A stretch of DNA of 64,000 nt from Agapetus fuscipes (GCA_951799405.1 OX637336.1:16411479-16475478); one strand, 5' to 3'. Numbered from the stretch's first letter, positions 1-11,093 are shown. Notes: generated by a model not told the origin, from the sequence alone. Made by a program: numbers and translations.

Positions 1-585
1 ACTAAAAATGTATTTAGTTAGGTAGGTATGATATCTTAATGTTGTGAAATTGAAATTTCAAGAGGTTGGCAACTCCAAATGAATTGTTCCTTTTTTAAAT
101 TGAGAACATAGATTCAAATATTTGACAATTTTAAATTGGGGAAGAATGTAATCTCACTTGACCGGGTTGCTAGGCACTGATTGTTTGAATATTTGCTTAG
201 TTCAAAATAGTCTTAATTTTCCCATTATTTTCAATCTTCAAGTCATCTTCAAATGGATATCTATACCCCAAGTTCTAACTGTATGTTTCAACCTAAAATA
301 TATGAAATCTTAAGCCCTCACCAGAGGCGCTGCTTTAGTTTCCATACATTTTTGATAAAATACAATTGCTTTTAATTTGAAGATTTGTGGTTTATGCAAA
401 AAATCATATACCAAAAATAAGGAAATAAATAATTTTTCAAAAGTATTGCAAAAACAATGGTGAAGAAATACTAATCTATGTTATACAGGTTACAGGTATA
501 TTTTTACAAAAAATAATTTCATTAACGTTTCATGGTTTTGGATAACTAAAAAAACTCACAGCTTTCTTTCAACTGCTAATGCTAA
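1..585. other. Gene-free AT-rich DNA with old repeat fragments
   Basis: No coding exon is visible. Around 155-180 there is a fragment like the core of MITE family M1 (ACCGGGTTGCTAGG). Around 250-390 there is a fragment of a dispersed repeat also seen near 29590-29745 and 46430-46620, sharing the words TCTATACCCCAAGTT and TTTCCATACATTT. Confidence 0.5.
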
Positions 586-711
586 GGCCCTGTTTTCTCA
601 ATGTTAGCTTATGTGACTTTAAAGTGATGAAAAACTACTTACACATTTGACGTAAGTGCGTCTTTTTCATCCAGTATAATTTCGCTATGCTAACGTTGAA
701 AATACCGAGCC
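586..711 (+). mobile_element. Harbinger-like MITE, family H copy 1
   Basis: A 126-bp element with imperfect terminal inverted repeats of the consensus GGCCCGGTATTTTCAACGTT, here GGCCCTGTTTTCTCAA at the left. It is flanked on both sides by TAA (583-585 and 712-714). A 3-bp TWA target duplication is the hallmark of the PIF/Harbinger superfamily. Other copies are at 31955, 41937 and 51081. There is no coding capacity. Confidence 0.8.
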
Positions 712-714
712 TAA

Positions 715-839
715 GAGTGTGTAGTTTCAGCAATAGCTTAGTAACTTTGACACTAAATGAAACGGACAAACTTATGAGACTGTTCATTTTATTTGGTTCA
801 GTTGAAAGTTGAATAAGCGAATGTTGAAAGAACACACCC
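715..839 (+). mobile_element. Diverged Harbinger-like MITE, tandem partner of the 586-711 copy
   Basis: A 125-bp element with imperfect inverted ends: GAGTGTGTAGTTTCAG at the left, and GGTGTGTTCTTTCAAC as the reverse complement of the right. The inside resembles family H in the same orientation (TAGC..AGTAACTTT..ACTAAATGAAA). It abuts the 586-711 element and shares its TAA. The same order recurs at 31955-32157. Confidence 0.65.
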
Positions 840-1913
840 TATATAAAAAAATCAGCTGCGCCAATTCTAAAAATTTAAGTTTTGCTTATATTTTGTTTGT
901 TTTTTTCAAGAATTTATCTTAAAACTGTTATTACGGTCATCTGACATGTTTATAAAAGAAAATCATTTAAAAAATTGGAGAGCTTACTTGCACTCTATTT
1001 CTCATTAATTTCATAATCAACGTACTCAGGAGACACCCTTGTTGTGCGGTGACCAGTTCATCCTTTCTTAGCACAGTGTTTCTTGAAGACGTTGGTTACA
1101 ATAACTACAAAACATGTAGAAGAAAATAAGTTCTCCAGTAGGAATATGTCTAATTGCAAAAATTGTAAATGAATTTTTATTTGTAAACAAAAAAACAAAT
1201 AATTGTTAAATAAAAGCAAAAGGCTAAATACTATTCATTAATACTTTTGTCTTTTACAGCTATCGGCCACCAACAAAACGACGTGTTTAATTAAAATTTA
1301 ATTAACAATCTCAAGATCTATGGTCTTCACTAAAATCCTAAAAAGAAATCAATTAATATCCATATTTTGTGATTTAATCCTTAAATTTTTCCCCAAGCAA
1401 TTACAATGCATAATTTTAACGAATACCTAACCTTTAATCAATCCTTTATTATATTACCCTTCATCGTCGTCTTTCGTCGTCACTCGCTTTGAGTTTCGAT
1501 TTTCAAAACTAATGCCGTCACAGCAGATGAAATACATTTGCAAACATAGAAAAGAAAATTTTGTATATATGCTGCAAAACAGGACCATTCATGTATGTGT
1601 TTGAGAAACACACTCGAATACACTATAACTTCTTTCAATATTTACAAAAAAAAAATATTTTTTCGTAAAACAGTAGTTTTTAGTAGAAGTAATTATAATT
1701 TCTGAAAAAAGTATTTTTTAAAAAGCCGCCACATTTTTTAAAATCTGTTTTTGTTTTGTATTGAAATGTAAGAAAATGTATGCAAAATGGCAAAAAACTA
1801 AATAGACATCTAGCGGCAAAATTCGAAAGTTTTTTTTTTTTGGGATATTTTTTTTTTATTTGATACAAATCAAAAAAACAACAAACAAAAAAAATAAAAA
1901 TGGATTTAAATCC
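840..1913. other. AT-rich stretch, no gene seen
   Basis: It contains homopolymer A and T runs and short chance frames only. No exon, known repeat or RNA gene could be recognised. Confidence 0.5.
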
Positions 1914-2037
1914 ATAATCTTAGTTGCAAAGATATATTACAACATTCTCACAAGCAGACACGTATAAGTTCACACTTACACATGTCCCATATGGACCAAA
2001 AAACCCAATCTAAGATATTATGTTGAGTTTACAGATA
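1914..2037 (-). repeat. Repeat A, truncated copy
   Basis: The minus-strand Repeat A signature is visible (GTTGCAAAGATATATTA, then ACAAGCAGACACGTATAAG, then CCCAATCT). The half carrying the CTTTGCCAATGTCACCCC segment is missing. Confidence 0.75.
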
Positions 2038-2059
2038 CTATAATATAATCTATAATATA

Positions 2060-2226
2060 TAATCTAAGTTGCAAGGATATATTCATTTACAGCTCTCAGA
2101 TGCATACCCATAAACAAGCACGTGTAGTTCGCGCTTACAAATGCTGAATGTGTAGTTACAAATAAAATCCAAACCTCAAATGAACATAAGCCCTACAACT
2201 TTTGCCGACCTTCCCTGACACAGAGG
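2060..2226 (-). repeat. Repeat A, truncated copy
   Basis: It runs from ATCTAAGTTGCAAGGATAT to the CCTTCCCTGACACAG hairpin segment, in the subfamily carrying AAACCTCAAATGAACATAAG. The GGTTGGTATGAGGCTGACC end is missing. Confidence 0.8.
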
Positions 2227-2338
2227 TCTATAATCTAAGTTGCAAGGATGTATATAGATTCAAAGCTCATATACGATGCATGCCCACAAACAAACTTTTG
2301 CCTGTAACTTTTGCCAACCTTCCCTGGAACAGGGGTCT
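2227..2338 (-). repeat. Repeat A, internally deleted copy
   Basis: It runs from ATAATCTAAGTTGCAAGG to CCCTGGAACAGGGGTCT and lacks the central CACATGCGGCATGTG region. It lies head to tail with its neighbours. Confidence 0.75.
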
Positions 2339-2344
2339 AATCTA

Positions 2345-2593
2345 ATTTAATCTAAGCTGCAAAGATATATGTCATTTAAGATTTATATTAAATGCATTCC
2401 CACAAGCAGACATGTATAATTTCGCGCTTACACATGCCGCATGTGGACCTACAATATAAAAACCCAATCTCAAATGAACATAAGCCCTGCAACTCTTGCC
2501 GTCGTTCCCTGAAACAGGGATGACATTGGCAAAGTGAACTATTTTTACAGCATGGGTGGTCAGCCGCATACCAACCTATAAGTCCAGGAACAT
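2345..2593 (-). repeat. Repeat A, near full-length copy
   Basis: It runs from TTTAATCTAAGCTGCAAAG to CCAACCTATAAGTCCAGGAA. It holds the paired GACATTGGCAAAGTGAAC and TGGTCAGCCGCATACC blocks. Short frames inside it are fortuitous; the same frames recur in other copies. Confidence 0.85.
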
Positions 2594-2746
2594 ACACGAC
2601 AAATTACATTTTTTAAATCAACAAATAATAATATGTCTGGACATCAAAACTAAAAACAAAACCAATTTTATTTTAATTTGGATCTGTTATGTGTATTTGT
2701 AATTAAGAATTTTTGTAAATCATTTATATTTTTTTGTGCTCCTTAA

Positions 2747-2983
2747 CTGTTGGTGTGAGGCTGACCCCCCGTGCTGTAAAATCGGTTCACTTTTGCCAAT
2801 GCCACCCCGGTTCAGGGAACGGCGGCAGGAGTTGCAAGATTTATGTTCACGTGAGGTTTTGTTTATTTTTATGCACACATGCAAAATGTGTAGGCGCGAA
2901 CCTACATGTGCCTGTCTGTGGGCATGCATTTAATATGAGTCTTAAATGTTAACATATCTTTGCAGCTTAGATTATAGATAGAT
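2747..2983 (+). repeat. Repeat A, subfamily A3
   Basis: The A3 subfamily is recognised by ATGCCACCCCGGTTCAGGGA, AGGCGCGAACCTACATGTG and a GCTTAGATTATAGAT tail. Other A3 copies are at 16672, 22464 and 46079. Confidence 0.85.
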
Positions 2984-3049
2984 AGCCGCCAAAATTACAG
3001 ATCAACCGCCGAGTAATAACCTTCTTCATACAGGCTCTTCTTTTGTTGG

Positions 3050-3121
3050 GTGACATTGGCAAAGTGCAACATTTTTTAACAGTTTGGGTGGTCAGCCTCA
3101 TACCAACATATAAGTCAAGGA
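3050..3121 (-). repeat. Repeat A terminal fragment
   Basis: Only the GTGACATTGGCAAAGTG to ATATAAGTCAAGGA end is present. Confidence 0.75.
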
Positions 3122-3306
3122 CTATAATGGAGCAAATTAAAACCTGTTTCTTTTTTTTATTTGCTTTTAGTTTTCTTTCTTTTGTTAAAAGACTTAAAAA
3201 ATTTTTTTTTTACAAAAACTGCATTTATTTTATATGTTTTCTAATGATTGATTCCCTAGATGCAAAATTATGTGCAATATACACATTGCCTAATGTTAAG
3301 GGGTTG

Positions 3307-3336
3307 GGCTGCGTAGCAGCCAGGGGCGGAGCCCCT
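3307..3336. other. Two adjacent GC-rich micro-hairpins
   Basis: Two perfect hairpins with 3-nt loops lie side by side: GGCTGC-gta-GCAGCC (3307-3321) and AGGGGC-gga-GCCCCT (3322-3336). The surrounding DNA is very AT-rich. The function is unknown. Confidence 0.6.
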
Positions 3337-3339
3337 AGT

Positions 3340-5000
3340 TACCTTAAAATATGAAAAAATAAACCTTTTTCATGTATCAGTTAACAAAATAAAATGTCAT
3401 TTATTTTCTACCAAAAAAAATCTTTTTCCTGTGCACCATTTAAATTTATCTGTCCACTAAACTTATTATTCATTTTGTATGTAAAAGAATTACATTTCTT
3501 ATATGAAAAGTAAACTATACTGGAGGTTACACATTTAAAATATCTCTTATCTACATGACATCACTGATAAATAATCAGGATATTTTTAAAATTTTACATC
3601 ATTGCAAAATACATTAATGCCATTCACAGATGTGCTAAATGCAGTATGTAACGCTTTAGAGTCTTTTTAATCTACCAATATAATATTGTATTGAAGCTAT
3701 GCCTGATTGTCCTGCCTCTAGCCCCGCCAAAAGACGTCACATTTTCCCCCCATTTTCCATTCTGAACAAATGTTACCAATTCTGGCCAGTAATCCAAGTA
3801 TAGGCTTAATTTAAAACTCATTTTCTTCTGTAATTGAATACTCAATAATTTAAAAAAAAGAGCACAATCCTGTATCTTCTTATGATTGTTTGTAAAAGGC
3901 ACTATTTTAGTTACCATATTATATTTAAAAAAATATAATATACTTAGGTAGCACAAAACCAAAATTGCATAAAATTGTGATTGACAATTGAGTCATATAG
4001 AATCAAAGATGGCAATCCATATTTTTTTCTGAAAATAAGATTAATGTATGGTAACACCGGAAATGTTCATTTTTACATTACCATTTACTTATGCATCTCA
4101 TTTAAAAAATATATCCTAGGTCATCTTTGATTATATACTACGTCTCTATTGTAAGTAGGTACTTAATTTTGCATTTACCTTTTGTTGGCATTATTTTTGT
4201 TATAGCAAATTCTCTAAATTGTAAGCAAAATTATTATGTAAGAAAAAAATGAATATTTGTTGATTATGTATTGAATATTTTCTTTAATTATTAATTGTTT
4301 AAATGCACCAGTTAATCATAAACAAAAAAATAATTTTAATTACAATAAACTGCAGTTATTTATTAAAAGACAAAATTCTGCAGGGGCGAGCATCCCATAC
4401 AGGCACATGTGCCCATTAGGCAGGCAACATAATATGGTAGAAATTGCATATTCATTTCTGAATAGGTAATAAGACAGGAAATTGTTAATGCAGATTTTTT
4501 AGGTGATTTGGCAGGTAACCGCTAATGCAGATTTTGAAAAATCACTCTTTATCCAGATGTAGAAAATAAAAATATTTATGTTGAATAAACAAATGCTATT
4601 TATTAATTGATGGTGATAATGAGTACTCAATTAGGCAAATTTATTATTAAAAAAATCAATGCTTGTTCTGCAAAATTGCCAACCCGAAGACATAGGAAGG
4701 AATAAACAGCACATTTTCAAACTCAATTATCAAATTGTATGACACAAAGTAAAATAAATAACAATTTTATTCCGCTTATAAAATAATGCTGTCCCATAGT
4801 TTTCCTCATCCCCTCACAGTTTAAAAAATTATATTATACAGTTTTTCTCAAAAAAAAAATTAAGGACCTACACAATTTAATCCCAAGACTAGTTTGCACT
4901 AATTTTGAATCTTCAAGCTTCAATAAAATCTTTTGTCTTTATTAAATCCAATTTTCAAAAATGTACGTTAAATTTATAAATACTGTTTGACAGATTAAAG
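3340..5000. other. AT-rich stretch without a gene
   Basis: No exon is supported. At 3700-3790 a less AT-rich patch looks like repeat DNA. At 4383-4415 the words CAGGGGCGAGCATCCCATAC match, in reverse complement, a stretch at 8840-8868, so this may be a transposon end. Confidence 0.45.
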
Positions 5001-5124
5001 ATGAGGTCTGAACATTTTTTAATTTAGAACTCAGCGAGCAATCCTTAGCAACCATTTGTTAGTCTTTTACCCGGCTGGGTGACGACACAATATTGTGTAT
5101 GTCAATGCACGTGCGGACCTCATT
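5001..5124 (-). mobile_element. MITE family M1
   Basis: A 124-bp element with inverted ends: ATGAGGTCTGAACATTT at the left and GTGCGGACCTCATT at the right. The core has the family motif CCCGGCTGGGTGACGACACA. It matches the copy at 54439-54589 in inverse orientation. Confidence 0.75.
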
Positions 5125-5560
5125 AACAGCTGTCAAATGACTTTATTTGACAGATAAGTTCTTATTTTAAATTCCAGTTTTAAAACTCTGTCTTGAATAG
5201 GTTTGTGAATTTTAACCCTCTTCATGAATTTATTAAATTACTGTACTTGAATTTATTGTAAAAAATATGTATAAATAATGACTGGTGATTTAGAGAGTAA
5301 CTATGATTAGAAAAATGTTCAGAGGAAAAAGTGATAACTTTAATACAGGTTAATCAAATAGTAAAATAATGTATTTTGCGTAACTGATAATAAAATGGAT
5401 ACTTATAATTGAAAGCATTGACTTTTTATTTATTCTAGAATAGTAAAGAACTAATACAAGGTAATACTGTGAATTTTTAATTAGTCGTCAGACATTTTAT
5501 GCATAATTACAACGGGTTTAAGAAACATGGTGTCGAGATTATCTTATTTCTCAAAGTTTT

Positions 5561-5950
5561 GTCCAGTCGATAGCTCAGTTGGTAGCGTGCTTGCATTCCT
5601 AACGAAAGCTCTTTCAAATCCCACCGAGGGTGTCGGAAATGATTTCCTGTTTCGGTGTTTAATTCAAACCCAAAATAAAATACCAGCAAGGTTTACTCAG
5701 CTTTCAGAAGAAATAAGTACCGGTCCCTTTGCGAGCTGAGAAACCCCCACTTCAAGTAAATTGGTTGGCGTAAGGCCGTCACCCTAACCTGTATAATAAA
5801 TAATAAGAATAAATTTAAGCACCCTTGGAGTGACTACAACACGAAACGGCGCTATAAAGAAATCACCAATTACTATCTTTCCAGTCGCCACATGTGAAAC
5901 CTTTCAAAAAACGAAGCAAGAAGTTACACTATATGAGCAGCTTAGTTACG
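5561..5950 (+). mobile_element. tRNA-derived SINE1, with nested LINE tail
   Basis: The head resembles a tRNA gene, with box A as TAGCTCAGTTGG. Box B is degraded in this copy. The body follows the family order: GTGTCGGAAATGATTTCC, GGTTTACTCAGC, ACCGGTCCC, AAGTTACACTATATG. About 5795-5872 is an insertion matching the 3' end of a CR1/L2-like LINE (CCCTTGGAGTGAC ... AAACGGCGCT), also seen after the LINE at 32815-33235. Confidence 0.85.
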
Positions 5951-6053
5951 TTTGCGTTGCGAAATAAAGGAAATTAAATTAGATAATTGAGGTATGGAAG
6001 TACAAAAAGAGCTAATAATTAAGCACGTGGAATGATCAGAAATCTTCACTTAC

Positions 6054-7449
6054 CTCTTCATCCTCAACGACTGGTTCAGTGTACAGCTCTATGGTTCTGT
6101 TGAGGATAGGAGGCCCACCATCCGGAGACAGGGAACAGCGTCTGGAGCTCGGCACAGGAGTGACGGAGCTCCCACGACTTATGGAGCGCCGACACTGCGG
6201 GGATGAACTCTCCCTGGAAAAAGAGTTGCAAATAATAAAGAAGACATATTGCATTAATGCTGTTACGATTTGTGGGTTTAATTACATAAAAACTTCTGTT
6301 AATTCATTTCACAAAATTTATTTTAAAATTCCCTTCATATTCAGTTCTAACAGAATTAACTTTTGTACAGTATTGCTCACCAGCTCTGATACAAGTCTCC
6401 GCTACAGACAGCTTTAGTCTTGTAAGTATGACATAAGGACTGTTCTCGAAACATCGGGAACTGGAACATTTGTGATTTTGCCAGAATATTCTATTTACAC
6501 TATGGAACAAATACAAATATAATTATTTACACACCTACATCTAGAGACACAGACACACTCACACAAATAAAACAAACAGACAAAGCTGAACAGTAGTATA
6601 CAATAATAATCTATAATCTAAGTTGCAAGGATTAACATTCAAAGCTCATATCAAATGCATGCCCACAAACAAACACATGTAAGTTCGCACTTACAAATGC
6701 TGAATGTGTACTTACAAATTATAATATAAACCTCAGATGAACATAAACCTTTAAGTTGCAAAGGTATGTAACATTGGCGATTCACATTATATGCATTTTC
6801 ACAAGCAGACACGTAGGTATGAGTTCGCGCTTTAACAGGCCAAATGTGGACTTACAATATAAAAATCCAAATCTCAAATGAAAATACACCCTGCGACATT
6901 TGCTGACCTTCCCTGGAACAGGGGTGACATTGGCAAAGTGAACCATTTTTTACAGTATGGGCGATCAGCCTCATATCAACCTATAAGTCAAGGAATCAAA
7001 TAAGTAAAAGTAAGTAAAATATTTTCTACCTAATCTGAATTTTGCCCAGAATACTTACACGCGTCTCAGTCCATTTGGTGCGAGGAGACATTGGCAAGGA
7101 TTCACCGGCACAAAGTACCCCAACTGTGGAATAGCTGCAGGCATGGACTTCCTCTGGGGACTGGTGGTCCTCCCCCGGTACATGTTCCTCTCCATCATGT
7201 CCGAGTCACTGCACGAAGTGTACTCCACCATCACATGTTCGTTCACATCATGCACCATCATCACTTTTTTTTTTTTTTAAGAAAGCCTGTGCAGGAGACT
7301 CCCTAGATTCAAGAGACTCTACGGGTCTATGACACTTGTTAAAGTCCTGCAGAGGTGTTGGTGATGTGGCAGTTGATGTCCTTATCCGGTTGCAGGGCCG
7401 TTGGCTGCGCAGTGCTGTGGTGTGTGCTGCGTTGCTTTGTTTTGAGACA
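6054..7449 (-). CDS. Two exons of an unrecognised protein, with a probable homopolymer frameshift
   Basis: Exon a is 7449-7059 and exon b is 6213-6054, read on the minus strand. Acceptors are ttcctctcag and tctttttccag; donors are CGCGT|gtaagt and GAAGAG|gtaagt. Exon a ends in phase 2 and exon b restores the frame, so the junction reads GLRRVESSSPQCRRS. The visible product has about 185 residues. It is rich in Ser, Pro and Arg and looks disordered, with words such as ATSPTPLQDFNK, VESLESRESPAQAF, HVMVEYTSCSDSD, RKSMPAAIPQLGYF and NRTIELYTEPVVEDEE. No domain is recognised. Within exon a, a run of 14 A (plus strand 7265-7278) puts the two halves in different frames; 13 or 16 would join them. 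If the upstream half is not coding, translation could start at the ATGs near 7257-7254. Further exons must lie on either side but were not found. No function is assigned. Confidence 0.6.
6611..6996 (-). repeat. Two Repeat A copies in tandem, within the intron
   Basis: One truncated copy (about 6611-6752) abuts one near-complete copy (about 6753-6996, ending CCTATAAGTCAAGGAA). Both lie in the intron between the exons at 6213 and 7059. Confidence 0.8.
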
Positions 7450-7591
7450 CTGAGAGGAAATGGCGATTGATATTGGATTTGAAAAGGGCAAGGTTAAATT
7501 GGGGTGGAAACACAGATACCGGTTCTATAAGCGGGCAGTTTGGCAAAGGAATGAGTCGTTAAACCAAGATTTTGTATGATTTCATCCCGTT

Positions 7592-7832
7592 AGTGCTTGT
7601 TTGTAATAAAATCCATCAGAGGTAATTTCGCATGAGCAATGTTTGTAGGTATGTGTACTGGACCAATGTGTCTTATGAAACTGGAAGTTGATTATAAAAA
7701 TATTTAAAAACAACTCTCACTTTATAGTGTTTATGTATTTTTCTTAGCTCAGATTGTGTGGAATGTGATTATTAGGACAATTTCATTGAAAGGTCATCTT
7801 TGCCATAAAATGGAAGATAAGCCAAACAAGCC
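7592..7832. mobile_element. MITE family M4
   Basis: Left end TTAGTGCTTGTTTGTAATA and right end GATAAGCCAAACAAGCCATG form imperfect inverted repeats. The interior words CCATCAGAGGTAAT and TTCTTAGCTCAGATTGTGT recur at 19589-19786, and in inverse at 40795-41030. Confidence 0.7.
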
Positions 7833-8304
7833 ATGTATTTATTATTTCAGCATATTAAAATATCAGAACAAAGGTCACTTTCAAACGACAGGAATGGTTT
7901 ATTAACATAATGACAAGCTGATTTCTAACCTTTTACCCACTTAGTTGTTACCTACCCTTTTCGCCCTTATTTTTTTCAATATTTAATGACACCACAACAC
8001 AGGCTGATTTATGCTATTATAGGTAGTATTCGGCAATGTACCCAGCGGGTATCCTAGACGTATGCTGAGCATAGAGGCAAATATATTTCAAAATATATTT
8101 TTTTTAATCATCAGTTCATCCTCAGTCGTCTGCAGAGAGGGTGTCTCCTGTAGAGGTTAGCGACGTCACTAACGAAACGTCGAAAGTCATATAAGTTCTC
8201 TTATAACGGTTCGTCTAATTTCCGTTTTTTTTTTAAACTGTGTAGTTATTATAATTGTACAAAGATACAAATTATATACCAGATATTGTTTTTTTTTACC
8301 ATAA

Positions 8305-8835
8305 TATCGATACCTTAAAGGTAAAACTGAATAAGTGATATATATTGAACTAACATGGGTTTCTCAGATAAATGCACCTATTCTCCAATTTTTGAAGAGA
8401 TCAAACAGTCTAAAAATCATGTAGTTAAGATAGCATACTGTTGGTATGCGGCTGACCACCCATGCTGTAGAAGATGTTTCACTTTGCCAATGTCACCCCT
8501 GTTTCAGGGAAGGTCGGCAGGAGTTGCAGGGTGTATGTTCATTTGAGATTGGGTTTTTATATTGTAAGTCGACATGTGGCATGTTTAAGCGCGAACTTAT
8601 ACGTGTCTCCTTGTGTAAATGCATATAATGTGAATATCCTTAATGTTAAATATCTTTGCAACTTAGATTAGATTGGATTCAGAAGTTTTTCATGAGCACT
8701 TCCTTATCATTAGTTCATTTACTATGAGAACTTATACCCAATAAAAAATATATACATCCACGACTTTTCAAATAAGTGAATCAGCACTTGTTTAGTTTTA
8801 CGATATCTTCTCTACCTTACAGCCCTTAAAGGTAC
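8305..8835. mobile_element. MITE family M3, split by a Repeat A insertion
   Basis: The left end TATCGATACCTTAAAGGTAA is mirrored by a degraded right end at about 8800-8835. Interior words GAAGTTTTTCATGAGCACT and CTTATCATTAGTTCA are shared with 21370-21612 and 32576-33310. A Repeat A copy (8437-8672) interrupts it, so M3 is older than that copy. Confidence 0.65.
8437..8672 (+). repeat. Repeat A inserted in M3
   Basis: It runs from GTTGGTATGCGGCTGACC to TTGCAACTTAGATTAGATT, and carries CACCCCTGTTTCAGGGAAGG and the GCATATAATGTGAATATCC variant. Confidence 0.85.
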
Positions 8836-8991
8836 ATAACATGCCTGTATGGGATGCTCTCCCCTGGTTATTTGGTTGCTTTAATGAATTGAAGTTGTTT
8901 TTTTTTATTTGAAACTTATTAAAATGACAAATTACATTTTTTTTTACATTTTTTTTTTTTTTTGAAAAAAAATATGTAATTTGTCATGTAT

Positions 8992-9251
8992 GTTCCTTGA
9001 CTTATAGGTTGTTATGCGGCTGACCACCCATACTGTAAAAAATTGGTTCACTTTGCCAATGTCACCCCTGTTTCAGGGAAGGACGGCAAGAGTTGCAAGG
9101 CTTATGTTCATTTGAGATTGGGTTTTTATATTGTAGGTCCACATGCGGCATGTGTTAGCGCGAAATTATACATATCTGCATGTGGGAATGCATTTAATAT
9201 AAATCTTAAATGATATATATCTTTGCAGCTTAGATTAGATTAGATTAGATT
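8992..9251 (+). repeat. Repeat A, full-length copy
   Basis: It begins at TTCCTTGACTTATAGG and ends in a clear GATTA tandem tail (about 9233-9251). It is a good reference copy for the family limits. Confidence 0.85.
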
Positions 9252-9820
9252 AAAATAATAGAGACATAAATAATAGAAGTGTGTCTGGGCTTGTAGGTGG
9301 ATTTGAATCAAGATGGCCGGCTATCTTTGTCTTCATCAAGGAATTACAAGATCTTCTATTACGAGGAAGTTCTCACGGAAGTCAACACTGCATGGGAACA
9401 ATGAAAAATGCTTAATAAATATTCAATAATTCAATTTAAAACAAGCAAAAAAAACATATTTTTAACGAGTACGCTGCCTTTTCACATCCAGTGATTTCGT
9501 TTATTTTTATTTTTTTTCACACGGACATTCATTGTTTTTTTTCAGCATCATTCATTAAATGGGTTGAACCCAAAACAATATTTCCTCATTCTTCTTTTAC
9601 AGATACTTGAGTAGGTATTTCTTTTTTATCACCATTAAAATACTGATATTAATAAATCGGATTTCCAGAAAAAACGTATAGATTGATCCTTGAAACTTAA
9701 GTTACTAACGAAATTACTAGATTTGAACTAAATCAGTTTTTTGAGTTTTTTATAATAATTTTATATATTTTTATAAATTTATAATAAGAGATTTTTCAGG
9801 AATTGGAATAACAAAATATT
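9252..9820. other. AT-rich stretch, no gene seen
   Basis: No exon, TIR pair or recognised repeat was found. Confidence 0.45.
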
Positions 9821-10133
9821 GTCCGGTCGATAGCTCAGTTGGAAGAGTGCTTGCATTCCATACTGTGAGCTCGGGTTGAAATCCCGCCGAGGCTGTCAGA
9901 AATGATTTCCCGTTTCGGTGTTTTTTTCAAACCCCAAAATAAATACCGTCAAGGTTTACTCAGCCTTCACAAGAAATGAGTACCAGTCCCCTCGGGAGCT
10001 TGGAAACCCCCACATCTACTGAAGTGAGTGGCGTGAGGCTTGTCCCCTTACCTGTAAAAATAAATAGATTCCACTCGCTCTATGGGACCCCTTCGGAGAA
10101 ATCGCGAGAAGATACACTTTTTGTGTAGCGTAG
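9821..10133 (+). mobile_element. tRNA-derived SINE1
   Basis: It begins GTCCGGTCGATAGCTCAGTT with an intact box A. Box B is degraded (GGTTGAAATCC). The body contains TGATTTCCCGTTTCGGTGTT, CCAGTCCCCTCGGGAGC and ends near TTTTTGTGTAGCGTAG. Confidence 0.88.
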
Positions 10134-10460
10134 TGTGACCGTGACATTGGTTCAACAAAAGCCCTATTTCGAGCCGCAGCATCCTAGGTGAAAACAGTCA
10201 TGATGAACGCTGATCTTCGATTGAAGGGGCACCAAAAGAAGAAGCACAAGTACCTGCCGAAAAGGATCATTACAGGATATCACAGGATATCCAATTGAGG
10301 TGGCTGGACGACATGAAAGGATATAAGGCCGGAGATGGCTAAGCATACCAGCGGATAAAAAGGCGTAGAGAATATTGGAGGAGGCTTACGTACAGCAATT
10401 GGGTCTTGCTAGAAAATTGGCGCTTTCTATAGCGACGACCAAGTTCGCAGTGGGCTTTTG
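10134..10460 (+). pseudogene. LINE reverse-transcriptase C-terminus fossil
   Basis: In-frame stretches, broken by stops, read RWLDDMKGYKAGDG and AWRILEEAYVQQLG. This is the RW-DD / W-EAYVQQ tail typical of Jockey/I-type non-LTR retrotransposons. Confidence 0.65.
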
Positions 10461-11093
10461 AGGTGTGATTCACAAGAAAACAGCGCTCACCAAACAAATC
10501 ATCCCTATATTATTATTATTAAATGAAAAAATAGTCGAAAAAATAGATATTTTACGATAGCTGGGTCAAATTAGTCGTTGATTGATGCAAGCAGAGACGT
10601 AACTAATTATTCCAAAGAGAAGAAAAATCCGGCATCGCGAAGATGAATGGAATAGCTGGCACACGAACCAAGGGACTAGCAATTCGTTATATTCTCCAAG
10701 AACAGTGATTCCTAAGCGTTTTCGTCCATCGCCCCTTTCTACGTAAATGGACAAGCCTATCGCTCCTTTGAATGAAAATCGTGTCGATGCGACGGGGGAA
10801 AGGGGGGAGGGAGGGGTTGAATCGCCTTTCCAAAAAATTTAATCCCAAAAAATCAACAAATCATCGTCCAATTCCATCTCAAAATCACTGCCGACAGGGC
10901 GGGGGGAAGGCACAGGTTTCAGGGCACTACCGCCCCCCTATTGCTGCATTGTCTCTGAAGAACTAACTAGGTTATTCATAACAATATTTGATCCGTAACT
11001 GATCCATGGATCATTGTTTTTTTGTATGTAAAATTCCCGATAGGCGAAGGCTGAGCCATGGATTTGATGTGTGTGAATAACACCCTAAGAGCA

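Noticed and set aside
8992..9251. Telomere-like TTAGATTAGATT runs
   Set aside because: They are 3' tails of Repeat A; insect telomeres are TTAGG, and the runs are only a few units long at repeat ends.
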